The notes under the pieces are model-generated. The model searched no databases and had not been told where the DNA came from. It saw nothing but the letters and a program-made list of their open reading frames with translations. Below, in pieces: positions 38,880 through 48,961 of a stretch of DNA of 64,000 nucleotides (positions within the stretch are counted from its first letter, which is position 1; each line of letters begins with the position of its first letter). This stretch comes from a bacterium (GTDB lineage Bacteria > Electryoneota > RPQS01 > DYHQ01): contig JAUXGA010000003.1 in NCBI GenBank assembly GCA_030622545.1, forward strand, positions 1 to 64,000, written 5' to 3'. Made by a program: the position numbers and the translations under genes.

Positions 38880-41800
38880 TCACTGCGTTTGCATCTTTCC
38901 CAAAGCATCGAAATACTGCCGAATCAGCACTTCATAATCGCGAACGAATTTCGAATCAAGCGCCCGCAGGAGATCCTGACGAAGCTCATCGCGTCCGGCT
39001 TCAGGTGATATTGGCGGCGGTGTAGCGCGAACCATATCCACGCCGGTCTGCGCCCGCCGCTGCGGTTTGAATTCGCGCTCCCGCGCCGAGCGTTGAAAAT
39101 CCAAGAGACGCGACACGATGCGTTCCTGCCGTTCACGCGTGCGAGCAGTGACGTTGCGGTCCCGAAGATCCTCCGCAATCTCACGCATCTCTTTTCCCAT
39201 TTCGCCCAACTTCCCGAGAGTCTGACGCGACGAAGCGGCTTCGGCGGCAAGCTGTTCGGCGGCTTTCCCCAGCGCTTCCTGTTCGCCCGCCAAACGCTGC
39301 ATCGCTGCCTGCTGACCCATCGACATCGAACTCGGATTGCCCTGCTGCATCAAAGATTCTGTCCCTTGATTAATGCTCATTTGTTGCCCAGCCATCTGCC
39401 CCGCTTTGTTGCACATCTGATTCATCCCTGTCGCGGAGTTGCAAGACGAATTGCAATTCGAACAGGAATTACTGACTTCTTTTAAAGACTTGTTCAAAGA
39501 AGCCATCGCTTGCCGCTGATGATGAGCGGCCGAGCGCGGATTGCGCTGCTGGGTGGCGTTCATAGAGCGCTGCATATCCATAGATGCCTGCCACATGGCC
39601 GCGCTGATTTGCGGCGTAACAAACAGCGTGCGCTTCGCCACTTCCGCCAGCGCTTTCGATACGCGCTCCAATGCCGCGGAAATGTCCTGCTGTTCTTCTC
39701 CGGCTCCGTCAAGCCGCGGACTGTTGCTCGGCATCGTCTGCGTATTCTCCCACAGATTCTCCTGTCTTTCGCTGAGACGCAGAAGCTCATCGCGGGCGGT
39801 TTCGAGCGCTTTCTTAATTTCAGCCAATTGCTCCTGAACCATCTTCTTCTTCATGTTGCGCATCGAGTTGGCCATTTGCGTGAGCTGCCGACTCATCTTG
39901 CGGCCGCGTTTCTTACAGCCGGACTTCTGGCATTGCGACATAGCTTCCGCATTTTTTTGCATTTCCTGAGGGATATTCGCCTGCTGCATCTCCTCATTGA
40001 ATTGTTCCATGTCTTCCTGAGGCGTCTTAGGAGTTTCCTTCATAAGCTTCTCGAGTTCCTTCGAGGCTTTTTCGATATCGCGCATTTCCTTAGCGAGTTT
40101 TTCCTGCTCGGCGGCGAGTTTATCCGCGTCTTCAGGCGGAGCGTTTTCCTGTTTTTCGTTTAACGCATCCTGACGGTTGGCGAGTTCATCAAGGCGGCGC
40201 GTGATTTCATCCATCTTCTGCTCGATCTGAAGCTGCTTCAGGATATTCAGAGTGCGATCCAGCGCATCCTTGAACTGCTCCTGCGTCATGGAGAAATTCT
40301 CCATCGCCTTGCGGATTTCACTTTCATTCGCCTGCTGCATCGCCTCCTGCAGCTTCTGCATCGCCTCGCGCATCTCAGGCGTAATCACTTCCTGAATGAG
40401 TTTCTGCAACTCCTGATATTTCTCTAGCGTTTCCGGAGAGAACAGCGCGCGCGCCTGCATCTGCTCCGCCGTTCGTTCAAGCGCCTGAGCGATGTCTTCA
40501 AGCATCTGCGTCATGGCTTCCTGTTCTTCGAGCATCTGCTGAATTTCCTGCTTGCGCTCCCACGTCATTTCAGGATTCGATTTGTATTCTTCCAGAGCGC
40601 GGTCAACTTCCTCGCTGAGTTCCCGCGACCGATCCAATAAATCCTGCAAGCTGATTTGGCGAGCTTCCTGAGCGCGCTCTTGTGCTTCGAAGATTTCCTG
40701 CAAGGATGGAAAACGCAGGACGCGATGGATGGATTCGGCGCGCTTGGGCCCTTTCAAAGCGTCGTTATCCCAGACTTCAATGAAGAATTCCACCTGATCC
40801 TCGGGCAGCATATTCAGCGGCGTCAAATCCCATTTATACTCCGACCGGATTTTTGCCTGATCAATGGATTCGTATGGCAAATCAATTTGCTTGAATTTCG
40901 AAAGAGGAATGTCTCCCGTATCCGGTTCGAAAACCGATGTGCGATAGTACCGCAATCTCATGCGCGTCAGTCCGTAATCATCCGTCGCCTCGCTGACCAC
41001 CGGCACCTGAACACCAGCGGCAACATCCAAATCTCGCGACGGTTCGATGAGACTAACGACCGGCACTTCATCCGGACGAACAGTCACCCGGTACAGAATC
41101 GGATCGCGGTCAGACAGATTTTCGTTGTCCAAAAGGCGTATGCGGTAGTAGCCGCTCTTCAGTACCCTAAACTTGCCGCTCGCCCTCATGCCTTCAACGA
41201 CAAGCGGAAGCGTGTCGGCTTTGACGGCGGTTTCATCACCCTGCACAGGCGGCTTACCTTCAAAATTTTCGAGAAAGGCTTTGGTTAGTGATTTCGTCGC
41301 TGCAATGCGAAGATGCGCCGTTGTTCCATAGAGAGCGCTGACATCGCCGATATTCTCTTCCAACTTCTGCTCAGACTTCCCCGTATAGCGCGGGTAAACC
41401 AGCCGGACGGATAGCGCTCGCACCGCAGGCAATTCCCGCACGGAAACTTCATAACGCTCCGATTTGACGCGCCCGCTGTGCGCCCAGTAAATGAAGGAAG
41501 CGGTCACAGCGCGATAGGTATAACGAAACACGCCTTCTTGCTGCACCTTCAATGTCACCGGCTCGCTCGCGACTTTGCCGCGTTCGAGTCGCTCGAGGGT
41601 AATTTCATCCGGCACGTTTCCTGTCGCCGTGACCGTCACAGCCAACGAATCCCCTCGCAGCACTGTGCAGGAACCGGGCTGAATTCCCAAATGAAAGGGG
41701 GGAGGCGATGCGAATTCTTCGTCCGGGTTGAGCACGCGCTCCCCGGCTGAAACAAGCGCGCCGCCGAAAAGCGCGAACATCAAAAGCGACAGCGCCGCGC

Positions 41801-42296
41801 TCGCAAGAAGAGCTCGCCCGAAAAGTCGCACCGGCTTCCGGTCTGGCAGGTCGCGCGGATTGATGGGTTTCAAATCCTCAGCGACTTCACGCCCCGCTTC
41901 TAAAATCAAATCCACCGAATAGCCTTCGCGATTATCGTCCACCCGCCGCAAGAGCTGCAGCGCGTTGAGCACGCGGTCCCGGACAGCCGGCAGCCGCTCG
42001 GCAAAACGCGACGCGAGAAGTTCATCGGTCGGAGGAAGAAGAATTCGTTTCACAATCGGCCAGACGAGTCCATAGCCGAGCACGGCGATAGTTCCGATTA
42101 CCCACAACACAAGCAGCACCAGACGCCCGTCTCCCGGCAGGCGGAAGATGGCTTCGAGGACTGTGATAAAAATCGCCAGCACTAAAATCCCTGCAACAGC
42201 GCCAAAGATGCCCGCCCGGAGTCGCGTGCCAAACGCCGCCCGGCGCAGACTCGCTATCCATCCCCGAATCGTCAATAGAATCTCTTGTGCGCCCAT
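38880..42296 (-). CDS. DUF4175-family large coiled-coil membrane protein
   Basis: A 1,138-residue protein with two N-terminal membrane helices (about 30-50 and 58-82) and a third at about 165-190, followed by beta-rich extracytoplasmic domains (about 205-530) and a very long Glu/Gln/Lys-rich coiled coil (about 545-1,000). Near the C-terminus are a Met/Gln/Ser-rich part and cysteine clusters (CQKSGCKK; SCSNCNSSCNS then NQMC). This matches the DUF4175 family, of unknown biochemical function, usually found with BatA-type, DUF4159 and TPR genes in FCB and Alphaproteobacteria. AGAGGTGAG precedes the ATG. Repeats in the coiled coil may make length variable. Confidence 0.85.
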   Translation of the reverse strand: MGAQEILLTIRGWIASLRRAAFGTRLRAGIFGAVAGILVLAIFITVLEAIFRLPGDGRLVLLVLWVIGTIAVLGYGLVWPIVKRILLPPTDELLASRFAERLPAVRDRVLNALQLLRRVDDNREGYSVDLILEAGREVAEDLKPINPRDLPDRKPVRLFGRALLASAALSLLMFALFGGALVSAGERVLNPDEEFASPPPFHLGIQPGSCTVLRGDSLAVTVTATGNVPDEITLERLERGKVASEPVTLKVQQEGVFRYTYRAVTASFIYWAHSGRVKSERYEVSVRELPAVRALSVRLVYPRYTGKSEQKLEENIGDVSALYGTTAHLRIAATKSLTKAFLENFEGKPPVQGDETAVKADTLPLVVEGMRASGKFRVLKSGYYRIRLLDNENLSDRDPILYRVTVRPDEVPVVSLIEPSRDLDVAAGVQVPVVSEATDDYGLTRMRLRYYRTSVFEPDTGDIPLSKFKQIDLPYESIDQAKIRSEYKWDLTPLNMLPEDQVEFFIEVWDNDALKGPKRAESIHRVLRFPSLQEIFEAQERAQEARQISLQDLLDRSRELSEEVDRALEEYKSNPEMTWERKQEIQQMLEEQEAMTQMLEDIAQALERTAEQMQARALFSPETLEKYQELQKLIQEVITPEMREAMQKLQEAMQQANESEIRKAMENFSMTQEQFKDALDRTLNILKQLQIEQKMDEITRRLDELANRQDALNEKQENAPPEDADKLAAEQEKLAKEMRDIEKASKELEKLMKETPKTPQEDMEQFNEEMQQANIPQEMQKNAEAMSQCQKSGCKKRGRKMSRQLTQMANSMRNMKKKMVQEQLAEIKKALETARDELLRLSERQENLWENTQTMPSNSPRLDGAGEEQQDISAALERVSKALAEVAKRTLFVTPQISAAMWQASMDMQRSMNATQQRNPRSAAHHQRQAMASLNKSLKEVSNSCSNCNSSCNSATGMNQMCNKAGQMAGQQMSINQGTESLMQQGNPSSMSMGQQAAMQRLAGEQEALGKAAEQLAAEAASSRQTLGKLGEMGKEMREIAEDLRDRNVTARTRERQERIVSRLLDFQRSAREREFKPQRRAQTGVDMVRATPPPISPEAGRDELRQDLLRALDSKFVRDYEVLIRQYFDALGKMQTQ

Positions 42297-42433
42297 AATC
42301 TCACCTCTTTCATCTATTCCGCCAAACTGGGCACGTGAGACACGCGCCGCGGCGATTTCTCTGTCCTGAGGGATTCATTCTCATCAACCGTTTTGGATTT
42401 AGGACAATAAAATTTCTCAATAGAAGTAAAAAA

Positions 42434-44863
42434 TCAGAACTCTTCTTCTTCAGAATCTTCCTGATTGCGTTCCAGGTCTCGATTCCGTTCAGATTTATAG
42501 TTATTGAAATTGTAACTCAGACTTAATATGGCCATAGGGGCTTTGCGAGTGAAACGTCTGTAGTTATAGAAATCTGTTCCCTCGGATATTGATTCATATT
42601 CCGCCGTTGCAAACACGTCTCTGATCTGCAGAGTGGCCGAAAGAGTTCGATCAAAGAAATCCTTGCGAACTGCGAGGTTAGCCCTAAAGAAACCTTCGCG
42701 TCGTCCCTGAGAGGAAATGGTTGGACTGTTATAGATGCCATTGATCTGAATTCGTACAGCTTTAGGGAATTTGAAGGTATTCTTCATGCGCACGTCCCAC
42801 GTGAAGCTCTCCTCCGAAAAAGATTCCTCGTGCAATTTTCCCTCAATACGATGGTTATAAAGATTTCCCAGAAGATTAATGTTCCACGCTTTGAGAGGTG
42901 TCCAGTTGAGCATATACTCTGTCCCAAAAACGTAGTCCCTGCCCACATTCTCGACACTGCGGAGAGTAATATTCTCAGCATAGACACTTCGAACGAATTC
43001 GATCCTGTTATGAGTAATCCGATAATAGGCTTCCAAGGTTAAAAGACTGCGGCCCAAAAATGTCTGATATCCCGCTTCATAAGAGTCGATATATTCCGGT
43101 TGAAGAGCCGGATTTCCTTGCCGGACCGTATAAGCATCTGACCATGTTTCGAACGGTTCAAGAAACCAGCTCCTCGGGCGCTGTATCCGACGAGTATAGC
43201 TGGCCATCAATTGCCTCTCTCCTGACCATTGTCGGGAAAGGTGAACCGTTGGGAAAACATCCCACCGATCAATACTGAATTTCGCATTCTCGTCAACAAG
43301 TTCAATCATGCGATAGGTGTATTCACCACGAATCCCGCCTTGATATCCGAAAACGCCCAGTTTACCCGAATACATCGTGTACACTGCATGGATATTGCGT
43401 GTATAATCCGACGTATGACTGAACTGAGGCCGAAACTCGTATCGCGCGAGCAGCGAGTCATATTCATATAATTCGTTAATATTCTCGGACTGACCAAGTC
43501 TGCTCTGATAGCCAGCTTCAAGTTTTTTGTCTCCGCGAAAGGGCCGTATGTAGTCAAGCTTCAATCGAGTTCGCCGGGCTGGACCTTCTTCGGTTGCTCG
43601 TTGTCCGGACGAAACTGTTCCATCTTGATCGATAAGTTCGTTCATGGTCTCTTCATCACCATTCCGGTCGCTGAATATCGCTTGAGCTGTTATCTCATGC
43701 CCTTTCCTTGCAAATTGGCGCTGGTAATCCATGTTAACAGAATAAAAATCTCCGGCTCTCTCCGTAATATTTTGACTGGTATAAAGAGAATGATCGACTC
43801 CCGGTTCTGACCATTCGTCGTGCTCGAGTTGCGAACTCCTTTCCATCGCTCTGTCGCCATATCGGAATCCAAGATTCAGCACATCCTTCGAGCTCAGATT
43901 CAAACCAATACCGCCACGCATGCCGTAAAACGTTCTCCCTCTTCGCCTGTCACCACTGGAAAAAATATATGAGGTGGAATTGTTTTGAAACGTCCGGTTT
44001 TCGGTCTTCGACGTCCCCGGAGAAAATCTCCTGTTATGGTCACCGCCGAGGAGAAGATTGAAGCTGTTTGTACGGCGATTGAGCAAGATATCACCACCAT
44101 GTCTGTCGTCAAATCCTCCGCTGACGTTCAAAATCCCGCTGATCCCCTGAGGCCGGCTCTTCTTCATGACGATATTAATGATGCCGGAAGTACCGTCCGG
44201 ATCATACTTGGCAGAAGGATTGGTGATGATCTCAATGCTCTCGATGGTACTGGCCGGTATCTGCGTCAGCGCGTCATTCGGTTCCAGGATTGACGGTCGA
44301 CCATCAATCAATACAGTAAAATTAGAGCTCCCGCGAAGTTTGACATTGCCTTCAATATCAACCGTCACCGACGGCGCGTTTTCAAGAACATCAACGGCCG
44401 TACCTGCGATTGTCGTGTACTGCCGGGCGACATTAATCACTTTTTTGTCTATCTGGTATTCCAGAGCCGGTCGCTCACCCAGAACCGTCACTTCATCAAG
44501 CGAAACCGATGTCCGCACCAGCGCTATATCACCCAGATCCACTCGAGGCTGCCCTCGTTTCACTTCAATCCCATGAATTGTTCGCACTGAGTAACCGATG
44601 AAACTTATCCGGATGAAATAGGAACCGGGTCTAATCCTCATCAATTGAAATTGTCCTCTTTTATCCGTGACCGCACCGGTGACTTGAGTACTGTCATCGC
44701 TATCGAACAATATCGCAGTTGCGTATTCAATAGGTGTCTGCAGATCAGAATCCACTGCATGGCCGACAAGGATGTTGCCAGGATGAGGCTGCGCATCGAC
44801 CAAAGATATACAAATGGTCATTATGAGTATCACAAAGAGCGTCATCAAAATTGGGTTCTTCAT
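42434..44863 (-). CDS. TonB-dependent outer-membrane receptor, Bacteroidota type
   Basis: An 809-residue outer-membrane transporter. It has a signal peptide (about 1-24), a carboxypeptidase-regulatory-like beta sandwich (about 30-115, with DKRGQFQL and GSYFIRISFIGY), a plug domain (about 135-235, VDVLENAPSVTV, LRGSSNFTVLIDGRPSI, IESIEIITNPSAKYDP), and a 22-strand-type barrel matching the outer-membrane beta-barrel family of Bacteroidota. The C-terminus has an acidic tail (SEEEEF) after the last strand. No SusD-like partner is adjacent, so the substrate is unknown and a metal or peptide is as likely as a glycan. It is probably monocistronic. Confidence 0.92.
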   Translation of the reverse strand: MKNPILMTLFVILIMTICISLVDAQPHPGNILVGHAVDSDLQTPIEYATAILFDSDDSTQVTGAVTDKRGQFQLMRIRPGSYFIRISFIGYSVRTIHGIEVKRGQPRVDLGDIALVRTSVSLDEVTVLGERPALEYQIDKKVINVARQYTTIAGTAVDVLENAPSVTVDIEGNVKLRGSSNFTVLIDGRPSILEPNDALTQIPASTIESIEIITNPSAKYDPDGTSGIINIVMKKSRPQGISGILNVSGGFDDRHGGDILLNRRTNSFNLLLGGDHNRRFSPGTSKTENRTFQNNSTSYIFSSGDRRRGRTFYGMRGGIGLNLSSKDVLNLGFRYGDRAMERSSQLEHDEWSEPGVDHSLYTSQNITERAGDFYSVNMDYQRQFARKGHEITAQAIFSDRNGDEETMNELIDQDGTVSSGQRATEEGPARRTRLKLDYIRPFRGDKKLEAGYQSRLGQSENINELYEYDSLLARYEFRPQFSHTSDYTRNIHAVYTMYSGKLGVFGYQGGIRGEYTYRMIELVDENAKFSIDRWDVFPTVHLSRQWSGERQLMASYTRRIQRPRSWFLEPFETWSDAYTVRQGNPALQPEYIDSYEAGYQTFLGRSLLTLEAYYRITHNRIEFVRSVYAENITLRSVENVGRDYVFGTEYMLNWTPLKAWNINLLGNLYNHRIEGKLHEESFSEESFTWDVRMKNTFKFPKAVRIQINGIYNSPTISSQGRREGFFRANLAVRKDFFDRTLSATLQIRDVFATAEYESISEGTDFYNYRRFTRKAPMAILSLSYNFNNYKSERNRDLERNQEDSEEEEF

Positions 44864-45032
44864 ATTATCTTATCCACACTTCAACGATTGAGCGTCATTA
44901 GCAATATTCTGATCGATTGTTTTACCTACACCTCATGAGAGCACGGCTTTTACACTGTTTGAAATCAAGCACGGAAGATTCATCACTGTCCACAATCATC
45001 ATCGCCTCGCGTAAGGTATTCTCACCGAAAAT

Positions 45033-45068
45033 CCTCGCCGCGCGTGGGTGCCCTCACCCCGCGCGAGG
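45033..45068 (+). repeat. Palindromic repeat family 2, copy 1
   Basis: A near-perfect inverted repeat centred on GGGTGCCCTCACCC, with flanking CCTCGCCGCGCG and CGCGCGAGG arms. Copies lie at 48895-48926 and, inverted, at 52152-52184; a degenerate one is at 28440-28470. Confidence 0.75.
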
Positions 45069-45070
45069 TA

Positions 45071-46690
45071 TTATTTCAACAACACCATCTTCCTCGTCTG
45101 CACAAAATCCCCCGCTTTCATCCGGCACAGATATACGCCGGATGGCAAACCATCTGCATCCCATGAAACCGTATAAGAACCTGCCGGAATCCGTCCTTGA
45201 TCCAACGTGGCTTCTTCCTGTCCCAGAAGATTGAAAACCTTCACGGAAACATGCGCCGTTTGCTTCACATCATATCGAATCGTTGTCGTCGAATTGAAAG
45301 GATTCGGCCAGTTCGGATGAAGAACATAGCTCACCGGCGGCAACAGCGCAATTCCTCCTACATCGAGCTGGTCAAAGTAAAACGCTCCGATATCGGCGAC
45401 GGTTGTGTCCGGGTCGAGAGGTAAATCCGGATCTCCGGCATCAATGCAGGGCGAACCCAGCGCGAGATGATAGTCTCTCTCGGCTGTATCGGCGAACACC
45501 GGGTTCAGGAAAATGTTGAAATACGAATCGCACGGGTCTCCGTTCGCATTCGTCGTCGAAATATTTCCGATGCCAGGCGGCCCTTGAGACGAGTCCTGAT
45601 TATAATACGAAATCTCTCCGCCAATGTTGCCGAAGATATCGCAATACTCGATCTGGCTGCTGCTGCAATCCTGATAAAAATAGAGCCCTGTGCCTTCCGT
45701 AAAAGCGATAATCGTGCTGTTTAACACCGGTGAAGCATGCCGGCAACTGACGCCGCCGCCGAAACTTGCCGAATCACCGACAATCGTACACCGCGTAATC
45801 ATCGGCGATGAGTTTTCTCCGCAATAGATTCCGCCGCCAAAATCCGCTGAGTTGTCACGAATGACACAGTGCGCAATTGTCGGCGACGCGCCATCGCCGC
45901 AATAAATTGCGCCGCCCAATTCCGCTGTATTTCCGAAGAACGTGCAATGCGAAATCGTCGGTGAAGAATCCCATTCGATACCGATTCCACCTCCGAAGCG
46001 CGCTGTGTTGTCTTGGAAAGTACAATTTGTTATCGTGGGAGAAGCTCCGATGCATTGTATTCCCCCTCCTCCAAGATTCGGATGACTTCCGTATTGAATA
46101 TCGCAATACGCTAAGCTACAGCCGGAACTCCCTACACCATTGAAACGGATATTTTTCCAATAGTCGGGATTCAACAGGGGAAGCGTGGTGAAGATAATGG
46201 AATCTTGAGGAGTCCCCTGTGCCAGAAGCGTGCCTTCGATTTCAAACGAATAAAGCCCGGCAAAACGGAAAGCCGTCCCCGGAACCAGACGCAATGTATC
46301 CCCAAAGTTAACAGAGATGTCGTCAAAGATGATAAATCCGCCGGGCCCGAGCGTGCCACTTAAGACTCCCGAAAGAGGCATCCCAAACAGCAGCGTTATC
46401 GGCGGCATTGTCGTATCCGCGAGTAGCATCAGGTAATCAATTTGAACCGGTAAGTAACTATCGCGACTGTACACCACGTCATAGATGCCCGGAATAATAT
46501 CAATACTGAAATAGCCTGACGAAAGCGTTTCTGTCGAATCGGTCACCGCCGAGGGAGTGATTTCGAGAAACTTCACTGTGCTTCCGGAATGATCGCTTGC
46601 TCCTTCAAGGTAGCAATAACCATCTATGAGAATTGCAAAGCTCGCTGACGCGAAGAAAAAAAAGATCAATATTATGCAGAGGTATCTCAT
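45071..46690 (-). CDS. Secreted right-handed beta-helix protein with T9SS sorting domain (paralogue 1)
   Basis: A 539-residue exported protein: signal peptide (about 1-19), an N-terminal module containing SGTLGPGGF, GDTLRLVPGT and FEIEGTLLAQG, then parallel beta-helix coils of about 24 residues (SPTITNCTFQDNTARFGGG type repeats, about 200-340), a SPCIDAGDPDLP motif near 425, and a C-terminal sorting domain (NWPNPFNSTTTI, RKMVLLK). It is the third of three tandem paralogues and lies 12 nt behind the second, so they are probably co-transcribed. Beta-helix proteins of this kind are surface-displayed and may bind or cleave polysaccharide; no active-site motif was seen. Confidence 0.85.
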   Translation of the reverse strand: MRYLCIILIFFFFASASFAILIDGYCYLEGASDHSGSTVKFLEITPSAVTDSTETLSSGYFSIDIIPGIYDVVYSRDSYLPVQIDYLMLLADTTMPPITLLFGMPLSGVLSGTLGPGGFIIFDDISVNFGDTLRLVPGTAFRFAGLYSFEIEGTLLAQGTPQDSIIFTTLPLLNPDYWKNIRFNGVGSSGCSLAYCDIQYGSHPNLGGGGIQCIGASPTITNCTFQDNTARFGGGIGIEWDSSPTISHCTFFGNTAELGGAIYCGDGASPTIAHCVIRDNSADFGGGIYCGENSSPMITRCTIVGDSASFGGGVSCRHASPVLNSTIIAFTEGTGLYFYQDCSSSQIEYCDIFGNIGGEISYYNQDSSQGPPGIGNISTTNANGDPCDSYFNIFLNPVFADTAERDYHLALGSPCIDAGDPDLPLDPDTTVADIGAFYFDQLDVGGIALLPPVSYVLHPNWPNPFNSTTTIRYDVKQTAHVSVKVFNLLGQEEATLDQGRIPAGSYTVSWDADGLPSGVYLCRMKAGDFVQTRKMVLLK

Positions 46691-46702
46691 GGTATCAGCA
46701 GG

Positions 46703-48829
46703 CTATTTTACCAGCACCAATTTTCGCGTCTGCGTAAATCCCGGCGCTTCCATATGACACAAGTAAATCCCTGAAGAAAAATCGGACGCGTCCCAAACTG
46801 CCCTGTAAAAACCGGGTTGGATTGTGCCGCGAACAAGAATAGCGACTTCCCGACCTAACACGTCGAAGACCTTCAGCAAGACATATCCCGTTTCCTTCAC
46901 ATCATATCGAATCACCGTCGTCGGATTGAACGGATTCGGATAATTCTGATGAAGCACAAACTCCTCAGGAACAAGCTCGACCTCCGGAGGAAAAAAGGCA
47001 AAACGCGGCGTGCTTTCAATTATCGTATCAGGACGATGTGAATGAGCTTCCACCCACCATTCGACGGACAAACCTTGCGTCAACTCCAGCTCGCCCACAT
47101 TCACAATCCAGCAGGAATTCAGACCCGCAACATAGGTAAGAGATGTGTCAAGTGACGCCAATCGCAACGTATAATCAACAGTATCCCACGGGTCCGGATC
47201 CCGGGCCGCATCCCAGCAGAAATCGATTCCGCCGAAGGGAAGCACCGAACCATCCTCGGGCTCAACAAGCGCAAAGCTGTCCGGCGATTCAGGAGGATAC
47301 GTATGAAACATCAGCGTATCGCTGGCCCATGTTCCCGGTGTTCCGATGTCCGACGCGTGCACCGTCCAGTAATAGGTGTGAGATTCAGGCAGACCGGTCG
47401 GGTGAAAAAGCGGGGGCACAAGTCCGGAGACGATTTCCCAAGCTGTGGAAAAACCCTCCAGCGTATCTACCCACACTTCATAGCGAACAGTGTCATTCGC
47501 ATTCGTATCAAGTGCCGCTTCCCAAGCCAGCACTGTATTCTCAGTGAGATACGTTCCCCACGGAGGAGAAAGAAGAAAAAATGCCGATGGCGGCCGAGAT
47601 CCTTGATCAATCGAAAAAGGACCCATATCGATAATCGTGCCGTCGTAGTCGTGCGGCAAACGCGGGTCTCCTGCATCAACACATGGAGAACTCGCCTGAA
47701 TGTGATAAATCCTCGCCGCCGCGTCGATAAACATCGGGTCCTCGGAGATGTTAAGATAAGTATCGCAAGAGTCTCCGTTTATGTTCGTCGTGATAAACAG
47801 ACCGAGAATGATCGGAAGTTCTCCAACAAAATTCCCGCCGCTGTTTTCAAAAAGATCACAATATTCAATCCGGCTCTCCGAACCGTCATCATGAAAGTAA
47901 ATCCCCTCACCTTCGGAAAAAGCGATAATCGTGCTGTTGATTACGGGTGATGATCCAAAACTGAAGATGCCTCCTCCAAGAGAATCTGCAGCATTGTTGC
48001 TGAGAGTGCAGCGAGTTAGCGTCACCGACGACGCTTGTATATGCACACCACCCCCAAAGCGACTCGCCGAATTCCCGCTGATGACGCATCGCGTGAATTC
48101 CGCGGTTGACTCATGGTTATATATCCCGCCGCCGGCGGCGATGGTGTCACTTGCCGTATTATCACTGATCGTGCAATTAGTAAATACCAACGAGGAGCCG
48201 CCGGTGAACACACCGCTGCCGTGGCTGACCGATGTATTCCGATTTATGGCACAATTCGTAAAGGGTATGGTTGTTGTCTCATAGCAAAATACCCCGCCGC
48301 CCTTTCCATCGGCTTGATTGTCACTGATAGCGCAATTGATAAAACTCGGCGACGACCGGAAGCAGCACACACCTCCACCGTCCCTGTCAGCGGCATTATT
48401 TCGGATAGTGCAATAGTAGAATATCGGAGAACCTCTGCAGTACGCGCCTCCGCCGGAAGAATCCGCCCCCGGGCCAGAGGCGCGACTATTCTCGATGCGG
48501 CAGAATGCCAGTGAACATGCATGCGCGGAACTGGAAAACCGCAAACCGCGCCACCGATCAGGATAGGCGACGGTGTCTGTCGTAAAGATGACAGGCTCGG
48601 ATACCGTGCCTTTCCCTATAATCGTTCCATCGATATGAAACGGAAACGGCCCCCTAAAATCAAAGGTAGTTCCGTGCTGAACCACCAGCGTATCACCGGC
48701 GGCGACATAAATCGTATCATCGACACTAAACGTACCCGGGCCAAGCGTACCGCTGAGACTATCCACAAGCTGACCGAAGCTCATCGGAACGAAACTAAGC
48801 AACAGCAATATGACGCAAAGCGGTTTCAT
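46703..48829 (-). CDS. Secreted beta-helix protein with Ig/FN3-like domains and T9SS sorting domain (paralogue 2)
   Basis: A 708-residue protein: signal peptide (KPLCVILLLLSFVPMSFGQ), the same LSGTLGPGTF module, beta-helix coils (about 110-330, with GGGVCCF, TFTNCTISDNTA-like repeats), a SPCVDAGDPRLP motif, two fibronectin/Ig-like domains (about 420-625, with YYWTVHASDIG and WWVEAHSH), then a sorting domain (NYPNPFNPTTVI, TRKLVLVK). ATG 48829 is chosen because the signal starts there; the open frame further upstream runs through palindromic repeat DNA. The extra domains set it apart from its two neighbours. Confidence 0.85.
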   Translation of the reverse strand: MKPLCVILLLLSFVPMSFGQLVDSLSGTLGPGTFSVDDTIYVAAGDTLVVQHGTTFDFRGPFPFHIDGTIIGKGTVSEPVIFTTDTVAYPDRWRGLRFSSSAHACSLAFCRIENSRASGPGADSSGGGAYCRGSPIFYYCTIRNNAADRDGGGVCCFRSSPSFINCAISDNQADGKGGGVFCYETTTIPFTNCAINRNTSVSHGSGVFTGGSSLVFTNCTISDNTASDTIAAGGGIYNHESTAEFTRCVISGNSASRFGGGVHIQASSVTLTRCTLSNNAADSLGGGIFSFGSSPVINSTIIAFSEGEGIYFHDDGSESRIEYCDLFENSGGNFVGELPIILGLFITTNINGDSCDTYLNISEDPMFIDAAARIYHIQASSPCVDAGDPRLPHDYDGTIIDMGPFSIDQGSRPPSAFFLLSPPWGTYLTENTVLAWEAALDTNANDTVRYEVWVDTLEGFSTAWEIVSGLVPPLFHPTGLPESHTYYWTVHASDIGTPGTWASDTLMFHTYPPESPDSFALVEPEDGSVLPFGGIDFCWDAARDPDPWDTVDYTLRLASLDTSLTYVAGLNSCWIVNVGELELTQGLSVEWWVEAHSHRPDTIIESTPRFAFFPPEVELVPEEFVLHQNYPNPFNPTTVIRYDVKETGYVLLKVFDVLGREVAILVRGTIQPGFYRAVWDASDFSSGIYLCHMEAPGFTQTRKLVLVK

Positions 48830-48849
48830 ATCTACCCGGAATGTTGATT

Positions 48850-48881
48850 CTCCCCCTGCTTGCGGGGGACAGAAGGGGGAG
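48850..48881. repeat. GC-rich hairpin upstream of paralogue 2
   Basis: TCCCCCTGC-TTGC-GGGGGA followed by AGAAGGGGGA, so the left arm can pair with either right arm. It is part of the palindrome-rich spacer between two paralogues. Confidence 0.45.
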
Positions 48882-48894
48882 TGTCTTATAGAAA

Positions 48895-48926
48895 CGCCGC
48901 GAGTGGGTGCCCTCACCCCTCGCGTT
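48895..48926 (+). repeat. Palindromic repeat family 2, copy 2
   Basis: CGCCGCGAGTGGGTGCCCTC then ACCCCTCGCG, matching copy 1 at 45033 with a few changes. It lies in the spacer between paralogues 2 and 3. Confidence 0.7.
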
Positions 48927-48961
48927 TATCGCCGCGATGAATCTCCCGATTCACCCGGAAT

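Noticed and set aside
44870-44878. A single perfect DnaA box (TTATCCACA) just upstream of the TonB-receptor start
   Set aside because: Isolated, with no second box, no parS and no AT-rich unwinding stretch; one match of 9 bp can occur by chance in 64 kb.
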